Origin: Desulforhopalus sp.
Lineage (GTDB): Bacteria > Desulfobacterota > Desulfobulbia > Desulfobulbales > Desulfocapsaceae
Direction: 5' to 3'
DNA: 64,000 nucleotides
Assembly: GCA_030247675.1 (NCBI GenBank)
Contig: JAOTRX010000002.1
Coordinates: 1-64,000, forward strand
Under the pieces are notes generated by a model. The model was not told the origin of the DNA, ran no database searches, and worked only from the letters and a program-made list of their open reading frames with translations. The first letter of the stretch is position 1. Each line of letters starts with the position of its first letter. The translations under genes were made by a program, and so were the position numbers. This document shows, one piece after another, positions 30,454-39,975 of the stretch.

Positions 30454-31591
30454 TATTCGATTTGTGCAGGGAAATGAAGCCTGCGTGGAAGGGGCACTTT
30501 ATGCCGGGCTCGAGTTTTTTGCGGGATATCCAATAACCCCTTCGACAGAGATTGCCGAGCACCTTTCAGAGCGTCTTCCGGAGATTGGCGGCAAGTTTAT
30601 CCAGATGGAGGACGAAATTGCCTCGATGTGTGCCATTATCGGGGCATCTCTTACCGGCAAAAAGGTTATGACGGCCACCAGCGGTCCCGGATTTTCCCTG
30701 AAACAGGAAGCAATCGGTTATGCCTGCATGGCGGAAATTCCCTGTGTTATTGCTAATATACAGAGAGGTGGGCCGTCTACCGGCAATCCCACCCATGTAA
30801 GCCAGGGCGATATCAACCAGGCCCGCTGGGGCACCCACGGCGACCACTCGATCATTGCCCTTACCGCATCCAACCATCAGGATGTCTTCCGGATGACTGT
30901 TGATGCCTTTAATATGGCGGAAACCTATCGTACCCCGGTTATTCTCCTCTTCGACGAGGTTATCGGTCATATGCGTGAGAAGCTGATCCTTCCCGAGAAA
31001 GGTGAGCTGGATATCGTCGATCGGTTGCGGACCTCCGTGGCCAAGGACGTCGATTACCACCCCTACCTTCCCCGCGAAGACGGACGCCTGCCGATGTCTG
31101 ATTTTGGTGGCGAACACCGCTATAATGTTACCGGACTGTTCCACGATATGTGGGGGTTTCCCTCCAATAATCCGCAAATTGTCAACGAGTTGCTGCATCA
31201 TCTTGTGGACAAGATAGAGAAAAACGTTCACGCCATTACCCGCCACAAGGAACACTTTCTGGAGGGTGCGGAGTATATCCTGGTGTCCTATGGTTCGTCC
31301 GCCAGATCGGCCATTCACCTGGCGAAAAACAGGCGGAATAAGGGGGAAAAGATTGGGGTGCTTGAGCTCCAGTCCATTTGGCCATTCCCAGTCGAGCTGG
31401 TAAAGGAAAAGTGTTCTGATGCCAAGGCCGTGCTTGTCGTGGAAATGAACATGGGCCAGGTTTTGACACAGGTTAAGGCAGCAGTTAAAAACCCTGACAG
31501 GGTGTTTCTTGCCAATCGGATCGACGGGAAGCTCATTACCCCCTCGGACATCAAACAACTCCTTCGGGTTATCCAGGGGAGGGGAGTATAA
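30437..31591 (+). CDS. korA: 2-oxoacid:ferredoxin oxidoreductase alpha subunit, probably 2-oxoglutarate
   Basis: CoA- and oxoacid-binding subunit, 384 aa. Conserved blocks are GNEACVEGALYAGLEFFAGYPITPSTEIAE, QMEDEIASMCAIIGASLTGKKVMTATSGPG, NIQRGGPSTGNPTHVSQGD, HGDHSIIAL and the C-terminal VVEMNMGQVL. The motif set with GYPITPSTEI is that of KorA/VorB-type enzymes. 2-Oxoglutarate as substrate is inferred from the adjoining proline-to-glutamate genes; a branched-chain oxoacid cannot be excluded. An alternative start at 30443 has better spacing to GAGGAGGGGG. Confidence 0.88.
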   Translation: MKMPNNIRFVQGNEACVEGALYAGLEFFAGYPITPSTEIAEHLSERLPEIGGKFIQMEDEIASMCAIIGASLTGKKVMTATSGPGFSLKQEAIGYACMAEIPCVIANIQRGGPSTGNPTHVSQGDINQARWGTHGDHSIIALTASNHQDVFRMTVDAFNMAETYRTPVILLFDEVIGHMREKLILPEKGELDIVDRLRTSVAKDVDYHPYLPREDGRLPMSDFGGEHRYNVTGLFHDMWGFPSNNPQIVNELLHHLVDKIEKNVHAITRHKEHFLEGAEYILVSYGSSARSAIHLAKNRRNKGEKIGVLELQSIWPFPVELVKEKCSDAKAVLVVEMNMGQVLTQVKAAVKNPDRVFLANRIDGKLITPSDIKQLLRVIQGRGV

Positions 31592-31593
31592 AC

Positions 31594-32403
31594 ATGGCAG
31601 TGAAAGATTATTTACGGGAACGGTTTTTCCCCCATATGTGGTGCCCGGGCTGTGGCCACGGAACCATCCTCAACTCTCTTGCTCGAGCCGTTGAAGACCT
31701 GCAGCTCAATAAAAACGAGATCGTCATGGTCTCGGGAATCGGCTGTTCGGCGAGAATTTCCGGCTATGTCGATTTTCACTCCCTGCATACCCTGCATGGC
31801 AGGGCTCTGACCTTTGCTACCGGAGTCAAGTTGAGCCGGCCGCATTTGAAGGTTCTGGTACCCATGGGTGACGGCGATGCCCTGGCCATTGGCGGCAATC
31901 ACTTCATCCACGCGGCACGCCGCAATATTGATATAACCGCCATCGTCATGAACAACCGGATTTACGGGATGACCGGCGGCCAGTTTTCTCCACTTTCCGG
32001 ACCGGGGGTAAAGGCGACTACCGCACCGTACCGGACCATTGACAGCAGTTTCGATGTGGTCGAATTGGCCAAGGCAGCGGGGGCATCCTTTGTCGCCCGC
32101 TCCACCGCCTTTCATGCCAAGGAATGCACCGAGATGTTGACCAAAGCCATTCTCCATAAAGGTTTTTCGGTGGTTGAGATACTGTCCCAGTGCCCGACCC
32201 ATTTTGGCCGGAAAAACAAGGAGGGCGATGCCGTCAGCATGCTGGGGCTTTACAAAGACAACACGGCCAAACTTGGCTCTAAGGCATTGGAGGAACGGCC
32301 GGGCCTTATTCCCCGCGGTATTTTCGTCGAAAAGGAGCGACCTGAGTACTGCGAAGAGTATGACAAGATTATTGCCATGGCAATGAAGGAGAAGGCATCA
32401 TGA
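31594..32403 (+). CDS. korB: 2-oxoacid:ferredoxin oxidoreductase beta subunit (TPP-binding)
   Basis: Thiamine-pyrophosphate and [4Fe-4S] subunit, 269 aa. The cluster cysteines are visible in MWCPGCGHGTIL, GIGCSARI and LSQCPTHFGRKN. The TPP/Mg motif is MGDGDALAIGGNHFIHAARRN followed by NNRIYGMTGGQ. It begins two bases after the alpha subunit, with GGGGAGGGGAG as the ribosome site, and overlaps the gamma subunit by four bases. Together with alpha, gamma and delta it would oxidise 2-oxoglutarate plus CoA to succinyl-CoA, CO2 and reduced ferredoxin. Confidence 0.9.
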   Translation: MAVKDYLRERFFPHMWCPGCGHGTILNSLARAVEDLQLNKNEIVMVSGIGCSARISGYVDFHSLHTLHGRALTFATGVKLSRPHLKVLVPMGDGDALAIGGNHFIHAARRNIDITAIVMNNRIYGMTGGQFSPLSGPGVKATTAPYRTIDSSFDVVELAKAAGASFVARSTAFHAKECTEMLTKAILHKGFSVVEILSQCPTHFGRKNKEGDAVSMLGLYKDNTAKLGSKALEERPGLIPRGIFVEKERPEYCEEYDKIIAMAMKEKAS

Positions 32404-32951
32404 TGAACAGCAGGGTACGCATGGTTTTCTCAGGCTCAGGCGGGCAAGGAGTGATTACCGCGGCCATTATTCTCGCTGAGGCCGCAGTCATCTATGAAGG
32501 TTTAAATGCCACCCAGGCGCAGAGCTACGGCGCAGCGGCGAGGGGTGGGGCAACGCGCAGCGATATCATCATCTCCGAGCAGGAAATCAACTTTCCCGAG
32601 GTGAGCCAGCCGAACATCCTGGTGTGTTTAACCCAGGAGGCCTATAACACCTATTCATCAATTATTCGGCCGGGTGGCACCTTATTGACCGACAAACGCT
32701 TTGTGCAAACAACCCGCAAGGTGGATGCCAAACAAATTGAGCTGGCGATGTACGAGGCGGTTATGGAAAAGATAGGTAAACCGGTGGTATTCAACATCTG
32801 TGTCCTCGGCGCCCTTATTGGCATAACCGAGATCTTGCAGCCGCAATCGGTCATGGCGGCGGTTGCCGACCGGGTTCCCAAGGATTTCTTGACCATGAAC
32901 AATCGGGCCTTTGACCTTGGCCTGGTGCTGGGGGCGCAATTTCACCGGTAA
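32400..32951 (+). CDS. korC: 2-oxoacid:ferredoxin oxidoreductase gamma subunit
   Basis: A 183-aa subunit with the family start RMVFSGSGGQGVITAAIILAEAA and ATQAQSYGAAARGGATRSDIIISEQEINFPEV, both hallmarks of the gamma (KorC/VorA/PorC-like) subunit. The ATGA overlap with korB shows coupling. No ferredoxin motif is present, as expected. It closes the standard D-A-B-C set; a small unknown gene follows directly. Confidence 0.9.
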   Translation: MMNSRVRMVFSGSGGQGVITAAIILAEAAVIYEGLNATQAQSYGAAARGGATRSDIIISEQEINFPEVSQPNILVCLTQEAYNTYSSIIRPGGTLLTDKRFVQTTRKVDAKQIELAMYEAVMEKIGKPVVFNICVLGALIGITEILQPQSVMAAVADRVPKDFLTMNNRAFDLGLVLGAQFHR

Positions 32952-32969
32952 TTGCCGGGAGCGCGTGCC

Positions 32970-33233
32970 GTGAAAGAGGAATACAATTTTACCCTGACAA
33001 TACCATTGGCCGAATGCGAGGAGGCAATTGCCCTCCTCGCCATGGTTCAGGCCAATTATCCCAATATGCGTCTCAGCCGGAAACCGGACCGGCAGGGGAC
33101 AGCCCGCTTTTATCTGTCTTTTCCCTATGTTGGTACTCGGACCGATCTTCGCTTCAAGGAATGGTTTGAGGTCCAGAACACCAAAAATTGGCAGCTCTTT
33201 GGTCCCAACTACGGAATATGGGGGTTATGCTGA
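32970..33233 (+). CDS. Small unknown protein after korC
   Basis: A small soluble protein of 87 aa if it starts at the GTG at 32970 (GGGAG at 32958), or 93 aa from a TTG at 32952. I do not recognise a family. The sequence is mixed alpha/beta in character (YNFTLTIPLAECEEAIALLAMVQANYP, RFYLSFPYVGTRTDLRFKEWF). There is no signal, membrane segment or cysteine cluster. It is packed directly behind korC with no gap, which suggests a link to the Kor complex or its regulation. The end of the next gene is convergent 27 bp away. Confidence 0.6.
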   Translation: MKEEYNFTLTIPLAECEEAIALLAMVQANYPNMRLSRKPDRQGTARFYLSFPYVGTRTDLRFKEWFEVQNTKNWQLFGPNYGIWGLC

Positions 33234-33260
33234 GCATAACCACGAACCAGCTGTAATTAT

Positions 33261-34556
33261 TTAACTATTTTTTCTCAAGAGATACAGATCACCATCCAGC
33301 CATTGCCCGTTTTCCTTGCGGATTTGATGGGCCTGATGGCTGAGTACGGCAAACCCCCCGTCGGCAGCACATTGCTCCAGGTAGAGTGGATTGTGGGCGT
33401 AGCGTCCTGATGGGTGAAGCTGATAGCTGTCGGTTTGTTGCGCACGTTCAATGGAACAGGCAACCACTGCACCGGCGGTTGACCTGGCGGCAAGCATCGG
33501 GAACAAGGGTTTGGGGTCGCCCAAATACACCAGGACATCTGCTGCGATAAAGAGATCATATGTTTCTTTGTCCCGCTCCAGAAAGGACAGAATTTCTTCC
33601 TGTTCAAGACGATCATAGAGATTTTTTCCGGCGGCCTTGGCAAGCATTTGCCCGGAAACATCGACGCCCACCAAGCGCCTGCTCATCTCCTTAAAAGACG
33701 CCCCGGAAAGTCCAGTGCCGCAGCCGAGATCGAGCACGGCGGCAAAAGGCAGGGCCGCCGGAATGGTCTCGCGGACCATCGCCGCCAGGGCCTTGGGTGC
33801 CGTGTACCCGAGTGTTTTTTCCAGATGCTTGTCAAAGCGATGGGCGTATTTATCAAAGATTTCTTCCACATATTGCCGTGGTGCCGATGTTGGCGTGGTT
33901 CCTGAAAGGGCTGCCCGCATATGTTGCGCCGGCTGGTGCCCTGGATCGATAGCCAGGAGTCGGTCAAGGATGGTTACGGCTGCATTAAAATCGTTTTGAG
34001 CGTTATACAGCCCGGCCAAGTTATAGAGGGTACTGACGTTTCCGGGATCAAGATCGGCACTTTTTTGCAGATACTTGCCAGCCAGGGCGAGATCGCCTCG
34101 TTCGCTCAGGATGACCCCGAGGTTATTGAGGGCCAGAGGGTAGTTTGGTTCAATCCGGATGGCTTTTTCGATCAGTTCCAGGCCTTTTTCCGTAAAACCT
34201 TCTTGATGGAGTAGTTTCCCAAGATTATTTAAGATTTTTGGATGGTCCGGGGCAAGTTCCAAAGCTTTTTCGTAGGCGGCCCTTGCCTTGGCTGGATCAT
34301 TTCCCGCCTCAAGGACAGCCCCGAGATTAAGGTGCTGGGCTGGATCATCGGGTGCTGTGGCAAGGGTTTGTCGGCAGTAGGCCTCGGCTGCATCAAGTTT
34401 CCCGAGATCGCGGCAGACGATGGCCAGGTTGGTAAGAACGTTGATGTTATCCGGCAACAAACGATGCACCTGCAGATACAGTCTTTCCGCTTCAACAAGC
34501 TGCTTGCCTTGATGGAGGACAACCGCTTCGGCAAAAAGTCTTTGTAGATCCTGCAT
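33261..34556 (-). CDS. TPR-repeat protein fused to an S-adenosylmethionine methyltransferase
   Basis: About 431 aa from the ATG at 34556 (AGAGGTG upstream; the frame opens at 34625). Residues 1-210 hold about six tetratricopeptide repeats (for example AEAYCRQTLATAPDDPAQHLNLGAVLEAGNDPAKARAAYEKALELAPDHP). Residues 230-430 are a class I methyltransferase with SAM motif I VLDLGCGTGLSG, preceded by YVEEIFDKYAHRFDKHLEKTLGY. Such TPR-methyltransferase fusions occur widely, but their substrates are mostly unknown. It stands alone, convergent to the Kor cluster. Confidence 0.85.
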   Translation of the reverse strand: MQDLQRLFAEAVVLHQGKQLVEAERLYLQVHRLLPDNINVLTNLAIVCRDLGKLDAAEAYCRQTLATAPDDPAQHLNLGAVLEAGNDPAKARAAYEKALELAPDHPKILNNLGKLLHQEGFTEKGLELIEKAIRIEPNYPLALNNLGVILSERGDLALAGKYLQKSADLDPGNVSTLYNLAGLYNAQNDFNAAVTILDRLLAIDPGHQPAQHMRAALSGTTPTSAPRQYVEEIFDKYAHRFDKHLEKTLGYTAPKALAAMVRETIPAALPFAAVLDLGCGTGLSGASFKEMSRRLVGVDVSGQMLAKAAGKNLYDRLEQEEILSFLERDKETYDLFIAADVLVYLGDPKPLFPMLAARSTAGAVVACSIERAQQTDSYQLHPSGRYAHNPLYLEQCAADGGFAVLSHQAHQIRKENGQWLDGDLYLLRKNS

Positions 34557-34696
34557 GGAATGGCACCTCTCGCTGTGGATTTGATTGAAAAAAGAAAGAG
34601 TACCATGGACCGACGGAGTTGCCAAGGTCCAGGAGAACCGTTGTATGGGCGGGCTTCAAAGGGAGACAGCCGTGCTGAGCGAAACGTCTTAAGTAA

Positions 34697-36964
34697 TCAG
34701 GAGGGGTGTTCCTGGCGGAGCAGAACTGTTTCGATTTCTTGACGCAGCAGGTCGCGGCGAATCGGTTTGGAGATGTAGCCATCCATCCCGGCCGCGAGAC
34801 ATTTTTCCCGGTCGCCTTTAACTGCGTAGGCAGTCATGGCGATGATCGGCAGGTGGTGGCCGGTTTTCAGTTCCTCCTGGCGAATGGCGCGGGTGGTTTC
34901 ATAGCCGTTTAATTCCGGCATCTGGACATCCATAAGGATGAGGTCGAAGGCTTGCTTTTTCAGACGGTCGAGGGCCTGATTACCGTTTTCAGCTACGGTA
35001 ACAACCCAGCCCTCCCGCTCCAGGACGGTTACTGCAAGTGTTTGATTGATGTACTCATCTTCAACGAGGAGGATTTGCAGCGATCGTCGTGCTTTTTCCG
35101 TCATATTGGCTGCAGGCGATGCAGTTTTGCCGCAGATGGTGGCAGCTTTGGTGTCTGGCGGGGCGACTGGGAGGCGGACTGTAAAGTAAAATGTCGTCCC
35201 CTCGCCCGGGCTACTTTTTACCGAGATCTTCCCACCCATCATTTCAACCAATTGCGCCGCAATTACCAAACCGAGTCCGGTGCCGGGGTGGTTCGAGTCC
35301 CGGGTCGTGCCAAGCTGACTGAAAGCCTTAAAAACATTAGCAATTTCCCGTTCTGGAATGCCGATGCCGGTATCTGTAACAAGAAAACGAAGTTCGACCT
35401 GCGGATTTATCCCAGGGTGGGTGGCAAGGTGACGGACAGCCAGGGTGACTCCCCCCTGATGGGTAAATTTAATGGCATTGCCCACCAAGTTAATGAGAAT
35501 TTGATGGAGTTTGCCGGGGTCGCCCAATAACTGATCGGGAATAGCGTCGTCACATTCGACGTCCATGGCAATGTTCTTCTTGGCGGCGCTGATTGCGAGG
35601 ATCTCAAGGGCGTCGGCAATAGTGCAGCGCAGGCTGAACGGGCTGATATCCAGTTCGAGTTTGCCTGCCTCGATTTTCGAAAAATCGAGAATATCGTTGA
35701 TCAATTTCAACAGGCGTTCCGCCGACGAATGCACCATCTCCAAATAGACGCGCTGGAAGCCGGCGATATCTGATTTAAGGACAAGTTCCGTCAGACCGAT
35801 GATGCCGTTCATCGGTGTGCGGATTTCGTGGCTCATGTTAGCAAGGAAGGCGCTCTTGTTTTTTTCAGCCACTTCCGCCCGGTTCTTAGCCTGTTCCAGG
35901 GCATCGACCGCCCGTTTTCGTTTGAGGGCATCACCGAGGTGCCGCGCCACATAGGCCATCAGTTCCTTGTCTTTTTCAGTGTAGACGATCTGATTATAGC
36001 TCTGCACCGCGACTGCACCGGCCAGGTCATCGAGGTAAAAGGGGGCGCCCAGCCATGAATGGGGGCGTTGCCCGATGTGGCTGATATGTTCCTCCTGGCA
36101 GATCCTTTGGAAATTTTCGGGAGTCAGGAGTAAGGGCTGGCCGGTTTTGAGGAGGTAGCCGCATATCGGCCGGTCTTCCTCACCAAGTTGCACGGCCATT
36201 CCCTGAATCTGGGGCGCCTGGCTGTCGGCAAAGTAGGGAAAAGTAATATATTGGCCATCCTTACGGTTTTCGACCAAGGCGATATAAAAGTTTTTGGCGT
36301 GAATGAGGCGTCCGACAATTTGGTGCAGGTTGGCGTACAGGTCATTGATATCTTTGGCGTGATGCGCCTGATCGTTGATCTCGTAGAGGGCGGTGCGTAG
36401 TCGCTCGGAGTATTCCAGGGCGTGCATCGATTCCTTCAGCTGCAGGATGGTACTCATGCTTTTCAGCCGGGAGCCGATAATTGCAGCCAAGGTCTCAATG
36501 GCACCAAGATACAGGGCTGAAAATGAATCGGATTCGCCACTGCCTAGATAAAGGAGTCCGAAGATATCCCAGCCATCCCGGATTGGAGCAATGAGGTGGC
36601 TGGCATTGCCGGTGGCAGCCAGAAATTCCGGTGAGGATGAGTCGTTATTCAATGCCAATGGGCAGGCGGAGTTACGTATATCGGCAATGAGCTGGTGATT
36701 CGCTGGAATACGCTGCGGCACATTCCAGCCCGCATGCCTCACTTTATTGTTGTTACTTTCAAGGGGCAGGTAGTTGGCAGTAGATTGATCCGGACAGTAG
36801 ATCTCGATTGAGAACGGGCCAAGTTTTGGGAAAATACTGCTATGGAGAAATATTGCGAGTTCTTCCAGAGTGTTAGCTGTACGTTGGCCGACGGTGAGCT
36901 CTTTGACAAGATCGAGAATCGACTGTGTCGGAAGAGAATGCTGACGCTTTTCGGAAATACCCAT
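34697..36964 (-). CDS. Hybrid sensor histidine kinase with two GAF domains and a receiver
   Basis: A cytoplasmic 755-aa signalling protein. Two GAF-like sensor regions cover roughly residues 30-175 and 195-350. A coiled linker leads to the HisKA domain with the phospho-histidine in FLANMSHEIRTPMNGIIG near 380. The HATPase domain follows (ILINLVGNAIKFTHQGG, VTDTGIGIPEREI, GTGLGLVIAAQLVEMMGG), then a C-terminal receiver (ILLVEDEYINQTLA, with the phospho-Asp in LILMDVQMPELNGYE). No transmembrane segment is seen. There is no separate response regulator nearby, so output probably goes through an unlinked HPt or regulator. Confidence 0.92.
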   Translation of the reverse strand: MGISEKRQHSLPTQSILDLVKELTVGQRTANTLEELAIFLHSSIFPKLGPFSIEIYCPDQSTANYLPLESNNNKVRHAGWNVPQRIPANHQLIADIRNSACPLALNNDSSSPEFLAATGNASHLIAPIRDGWDIFGLLYLGSGESDSFSALYLGAIETLAAIIGSRLKSMSTILQLKESMHALEYSERLRTALYEINDQAHHAKDINDLYANLHQIVGRLIHAKNFYIALVENRKDGQYITFPYFADSQAPQIQGMAVQLGEEDRPICGYLLKTGQPLLLTPENFQRICQEEHISHIGQRPHSWLGAPFYLDDLAGAVAVQSYNQIVYTEKDKELMAYVARHLGDALKRKRAVDALEQAKNRAEVAEKNKSAFLANMSHEIRTPMNGIIGLTELVLKSDIAGFQRVYLEMVHSSAERLLKLINDILDFSKIEAGKLELDISPFSLRCTIADALEILAISAAKKNIAMDVECDDAIPDQLLGDPGKLHQILINLVGNAIKFTHQGGVTLAVRHLATHPGINPQVELRFLVTDTGIGIPEREIANVFKAFSQLGTTRDSNHPGTGLGLVIAAQLVEMMGGKISVKSSPGEGTTFYFTVRLPVAPPDTKAATICGKTASPAANMTEKARRSLQILLVEDEYINQTLAVTVLEREGWVVTVAENGNQALDRLKKQAFDLILMDVQMPELNGYETTRAIRQEELKTGHHLPIIAMTAYAVKGDREKCLAAGMDGYISKPIRRDLLRQEIETVLLRQEHPS

Positions 36965-37154
36965 AACCTTACAACACTACCCTTTGGAATGGTTTCGAGG
37001 AGTTCGCCCGGATAGCGAGAATCCTACCATGGCATCATCATAGCAGAAATACCACCTGAGATGGAAGGTACCGCCGGCATTTTCTCGAAAAAGCCGTACA
37101 TCCCCGTGCCGGTGAATTCCTCCAATTAACGAATGAGCGGTGGCGTGAAGAAAA

Positions 37155-37871
37155 TCAAGACCTTGGCTCAGATTGCACTGGGTTGCGCAAGATGCCGATA
37201 TTTTCAATCTCCACCTCCACCATATCTCCATCATTGAGAGGGCTTACGCCGCTGGGTGTGCCGGTGATGATGATGTCGCCCGGTTCAAGGGTAAAGTTTC
37301 TCGAGACAAAGGCAAGAATTTCCGGAATCTTAAAGATCATGTGGCGGGTGTTGGAATGTTGGGTGACCTTGCCGTTCACTCGGCAGATTATTTCGAGATT
37401 CTGTGGATTGCCGATATGTTCCGGTGGAACGATAATCGGCCCTATCGGGCCGAAGGTATCCAGGGATTTGCCACGGTACCAACCCGATTTATCATTTTTC
37501 TGGAGGTTGCGCTGGCTAATGTCGTTGAAGCAGGTAAAACCGAGGATGTGCCCCATGGCTTCGTCTGCCCTGAGGTTTTTTACGCGATCCTTGACGATTA
37601 TAGCCAGTTCTGCTTCATGATCGGTTCGACAATTGGGAAAGCCGTAGGTAAGAACGAATGCCGGTAAGATAATCGGCTCGCCGGGTCCGATAAGGACGTT
37701 CGGGGTTTTTGGAAAGAGCACCGGTTCTTTGGGGATTTCATTGGCAAAATTTTGTACGTCGACCGATTGACTTTCCTTGATATGTTCGAGATAGTTCAGG
37801 CCGAGGGCGACGATCTTGCTGGGATTAACCAGGTACTCGCCGCCATTGGCCATGGGCAGGGAAATTTTCAT
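37155..37871 (-). CDS. Fumarylacetoacetate hydrolase family protein
   Basis: A 238-aa single-domain FAH-fold enzyme. It shows the start PSKIVALGLNYLEHIKE, metal-binding carboxylates in DHEAELAIIVKD and FTCFNDISQRNLQ, and GKSLDTFGPIGPIIVP, NTRHMIFKIPEILAFVS and GDIIITGTPSGVSPL. These are the signatures of the small acylpyruvate hydrolase / oxaloacetate decarboxylase-like group. The chosen ATG at 37871 begins MKISLPMANGG; the longer frame to 38192 overlaps the neighbour and has no family similarity. The substrate cannot be told from sequence; acylpyruvates or oxaloacetate are usual. Confidence 0.9.
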   Translation of the reverse strand: MKISLPMANGGEYLVNPSKIVALGLNYLEHIKESQSVDVQNFANEIPKEPVLFPKTPNVLIGPGEPIILPAFVLTYGFPNCRTDHEAELAIIVKDRVKNLRADEAMGHILGFTCFNDISQRNLQKNDKSGWYRGKSLDTFGPIGPIIVPPEHIGNPQNLEIICRVNGKVTQHSNTRHMIFKIPEILAFVSRNFTLEPGDIIITGTPSGVSPLNDGDMVEVEIENIGILRNPVQSEPRS

Positions 37872-38085
37872 GGGATGATGACCTCTGATATGTGTTGGCC
37901 GGTTTACGTCTTTGCCAGCGGCGGTGGCGGATATTTTTTTCAATGCAACCGTCCAAGGGCGAAACAGGCATTGTCTCCCTTTTGCGGATGATATACCATG
38001 CCAAGGAGAAAGAAATTTAAGGATATCAGCTTGTCCACTGTGGATGCTGGGTATCGCAATCATTAACTCCAAGAGTGAGAATACC

Positions 38086-38649
38086 ATGAAAAGAATATTA
38101 CTTCTCGTATGTCTTTTGCTGCTCGCCGGATGTGCGAAGCAACCGGTGATCGCCAACCTCAATCCATTTCTTGGTGAGCAGCCACCCGGCATCTATAGGA
38201 GTGGGTCAACGGCCGTTATCAGCGGACAGGATGCACGAAAGTCTTCGGAGGTTATAATCTATCACAGCGACGATCCGGCCACCCGTCTCGCCAACGCCGA
38301 TACCCCGCCGATTCTTATCTCGGCAAGGCTCGCCGACGGATTTCGTGACCAGGGCCTCGACATCCAGCCTTCTTCACCGGTGCACCTCAAGTTCGTCATC
38401 AACGAACTCTCAGTACAGGTAACTCACCAAAAAATGCTGTATACCGCCAATGCCAAAACCCATATTGCCTTTACGGTAGAAAGCCGTGGTACCGTGTTTA
38501 CCAAGATTTTTAAAAGAGAGGCTAACAACGATTCGGCAACCCGTCCACGTCTGCCGGAACTGGAAAGAATGCTCAACGAGCAGCTTGCCAATATCATGAT
38601 GCAGATTACTCAGGATGAGGAAATTCGAGCACTCGTTGCCCGACAGTAA
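38086..38649 (+). CDS. YajG-like lipoprotein
   Basis: A 187-aa predicted lipoprotein. The signal MKRILLLVCLLLLAGC has a clear lipobox LLAGC, giving a mature N-terminal Cys. The rest resembles the YajG family (repeated strands such as ILISARLADGFRDQGLDI and VHLKFVINELSVQV, and an ending with MLNEQLANIMMQITQDEEIRALV). The start at 38086 is chosen because the upstream part of the frame lacks signal-like sequence and the lipobox lies at the proper distance. It is divergent from the FAH gene. Function of YajG proteins is unclear. Confidence 0.8.
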   Translation: MKRILLLVCLLLLAGCAKQPVIANLNPFLGEQPPGIYRSGSTAVISGQDARKSSEVIIYHSDDPATRLANADTPPILISARLADGFRDQGLDIQPSSPVHLKFVINELSVQVTHQKMLYTANAKTHIAFTVESRGTVFTKIFKREANNDSATRPRLPELERMLNEQLANIMMQITQDEEIRALVARQ

Positions 38650-38867
38650 GCAGTTGGTGGTGTAACTGTAAGTTGCAGGTAGGAAAGACCGCCGAGAAGG
38701 GAGGTCATGGCGATGAGGATATCTTTCGTCAACCGGTCCACCTCCCGACCATAGTGGGAATTCGGTGGAAAATCGGGACGATATGCAAGGCATCCGTCGC
38801 GTAGAGAGTTGCATCGGTACAGAAAAAGTTGGCCCTTTGGCATTGCCATACAAGGTGATTCAACTGC

Positions 38868-39794
38868 CTATAAAGCAGCGACGAGGGCCAGCCAGAAGAC
38901 GAAGGTTGCTGACGACAACAAGGTGCTTGCCGAAATGGTGGCAACCGCAACTTCAGTGTCTCCGTGCATCTCTCTGGCCATGACGTAGGCAACGGTTGCG
39001 GTCGGTGAGCAGAGGAGAATTATCGCCGGAAGGTAGTCAGTGGCGGCTAAGTGAAAGAGGCTGAAGAGCAGCAGCCCTATTGCCGGCAGCAACACAAGTT
39101 TCAGGCAGACTGCGCCCAGGGCTGGGCGTTGGTGGGTACGGATGAGCTGGACTGACAAGGATGCCCCAATAAGTAATAAGGCGGTCGGTGGAGCCAGGCC
39201 CCCCAAGATATCGAAACAGCGGAGAATGACTTGGGGAATAGGAACAGCCAGGAACGAGACGACCACCCCGGCCATAGCACCAAAAATTACCGGATTGCCG
39301 AGCAGCTTTTTAGCAAACGATTTAATTCCGGGCCGTTTTGAGGTGGTGGTGTCGTGCATTTGCAGGGCGACAACTGACAGCAGATTTTGCAGAATCATGA
39401 GAAATCCGCTGATGATACCGGCCTTCGCAAGACCAGGTTCGCCGAGATAGTACAGAGCGATGGGCAAACCGATATAGCCGAGATTGCCGTGGCCGGAGCC
39501 TTGGACAAAGGGACCGATGCGGGCCGGCGGCATTTTAGTCAGCCTGGCGAGGAGGTAGCTGACCAGATAGACAAGTGCGGCGGCGAGCAGGGTGAGTGCG
39601 AGTACATGGGCATCAAATTGCTCGTGAAATCTAGCTTTGGCAATTGAATTGAAGATCAGTACCGGGAGGGAGAGGTAGTACACCAAGCGGTTTGCGGGTT
39701 CGAGAAATTCCGCGGTGATGAAGCCTCTCCGCCGCGCCACCCATCCCAGAATAATAATGGCGAAGATTGGTACTATGGTGACAAGTACTTCCAT
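38868..39794 (-). CDS. AEC (auxin efflux carrier) family transporter
   Basis: A 308-aa inner-membrane protein with about ten hydrophobic segments in two halves. Family features are the start LVTIVPIFAIIILGWVARR, NRLVYYLSLPVLIFNSIA, the glycine-rich GHGNLGYIGLPIALYYLGE in the first half, and LCSPTATVAYVMAREM in the second. AEC proteins export or import organic acids such as malate. The substrate is unknown. It stands alone; the neighbours give no pathway hint. Confidence 0.9.
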   Translation of the reverse strand: MEVLVTIVPIFAIIILGWVARRRGFITAEFLEPANRLVYYLSLPVLIFNSIAKARFHEQFDAHVLALTLLAAALVYLVSYLLARLTKMPPARIGPFVQGSGHGNLGYIGLPIALYYLGEPGLAKAGIISGFLMILQNLLSVVALQMHDTTTSKRPGIKSFAKKLLGNPVIFGAMAGVVVSFLAVPIPQVILRCFDILGGLAPPTALLLIGASLSVQLIRTHQRPALGAVCLKLVLLPAIGLLLFSLFHLAATDYLPAIILLCSPTATVAYVMAREMHGDTEVAVATISASTLLSSATFVFWLALVAAL

Positions 39795-39975
39795 TTTGGT
39801 GGGTATTTGAGGGTTTTTGATCCTATCTTGTGGTCGTTTACCTGTCAGATATGCTTTGGTGGGGCGGAGATGTCAAGATTTTTCCAGGTTTGCTGACCGG
39901 GATCCAGGAGAATGGATGGGTTTACCGGTGAGGTTTACCACCGGTTCCCAATAAAAACCCTTTCCGAGGAAGACA

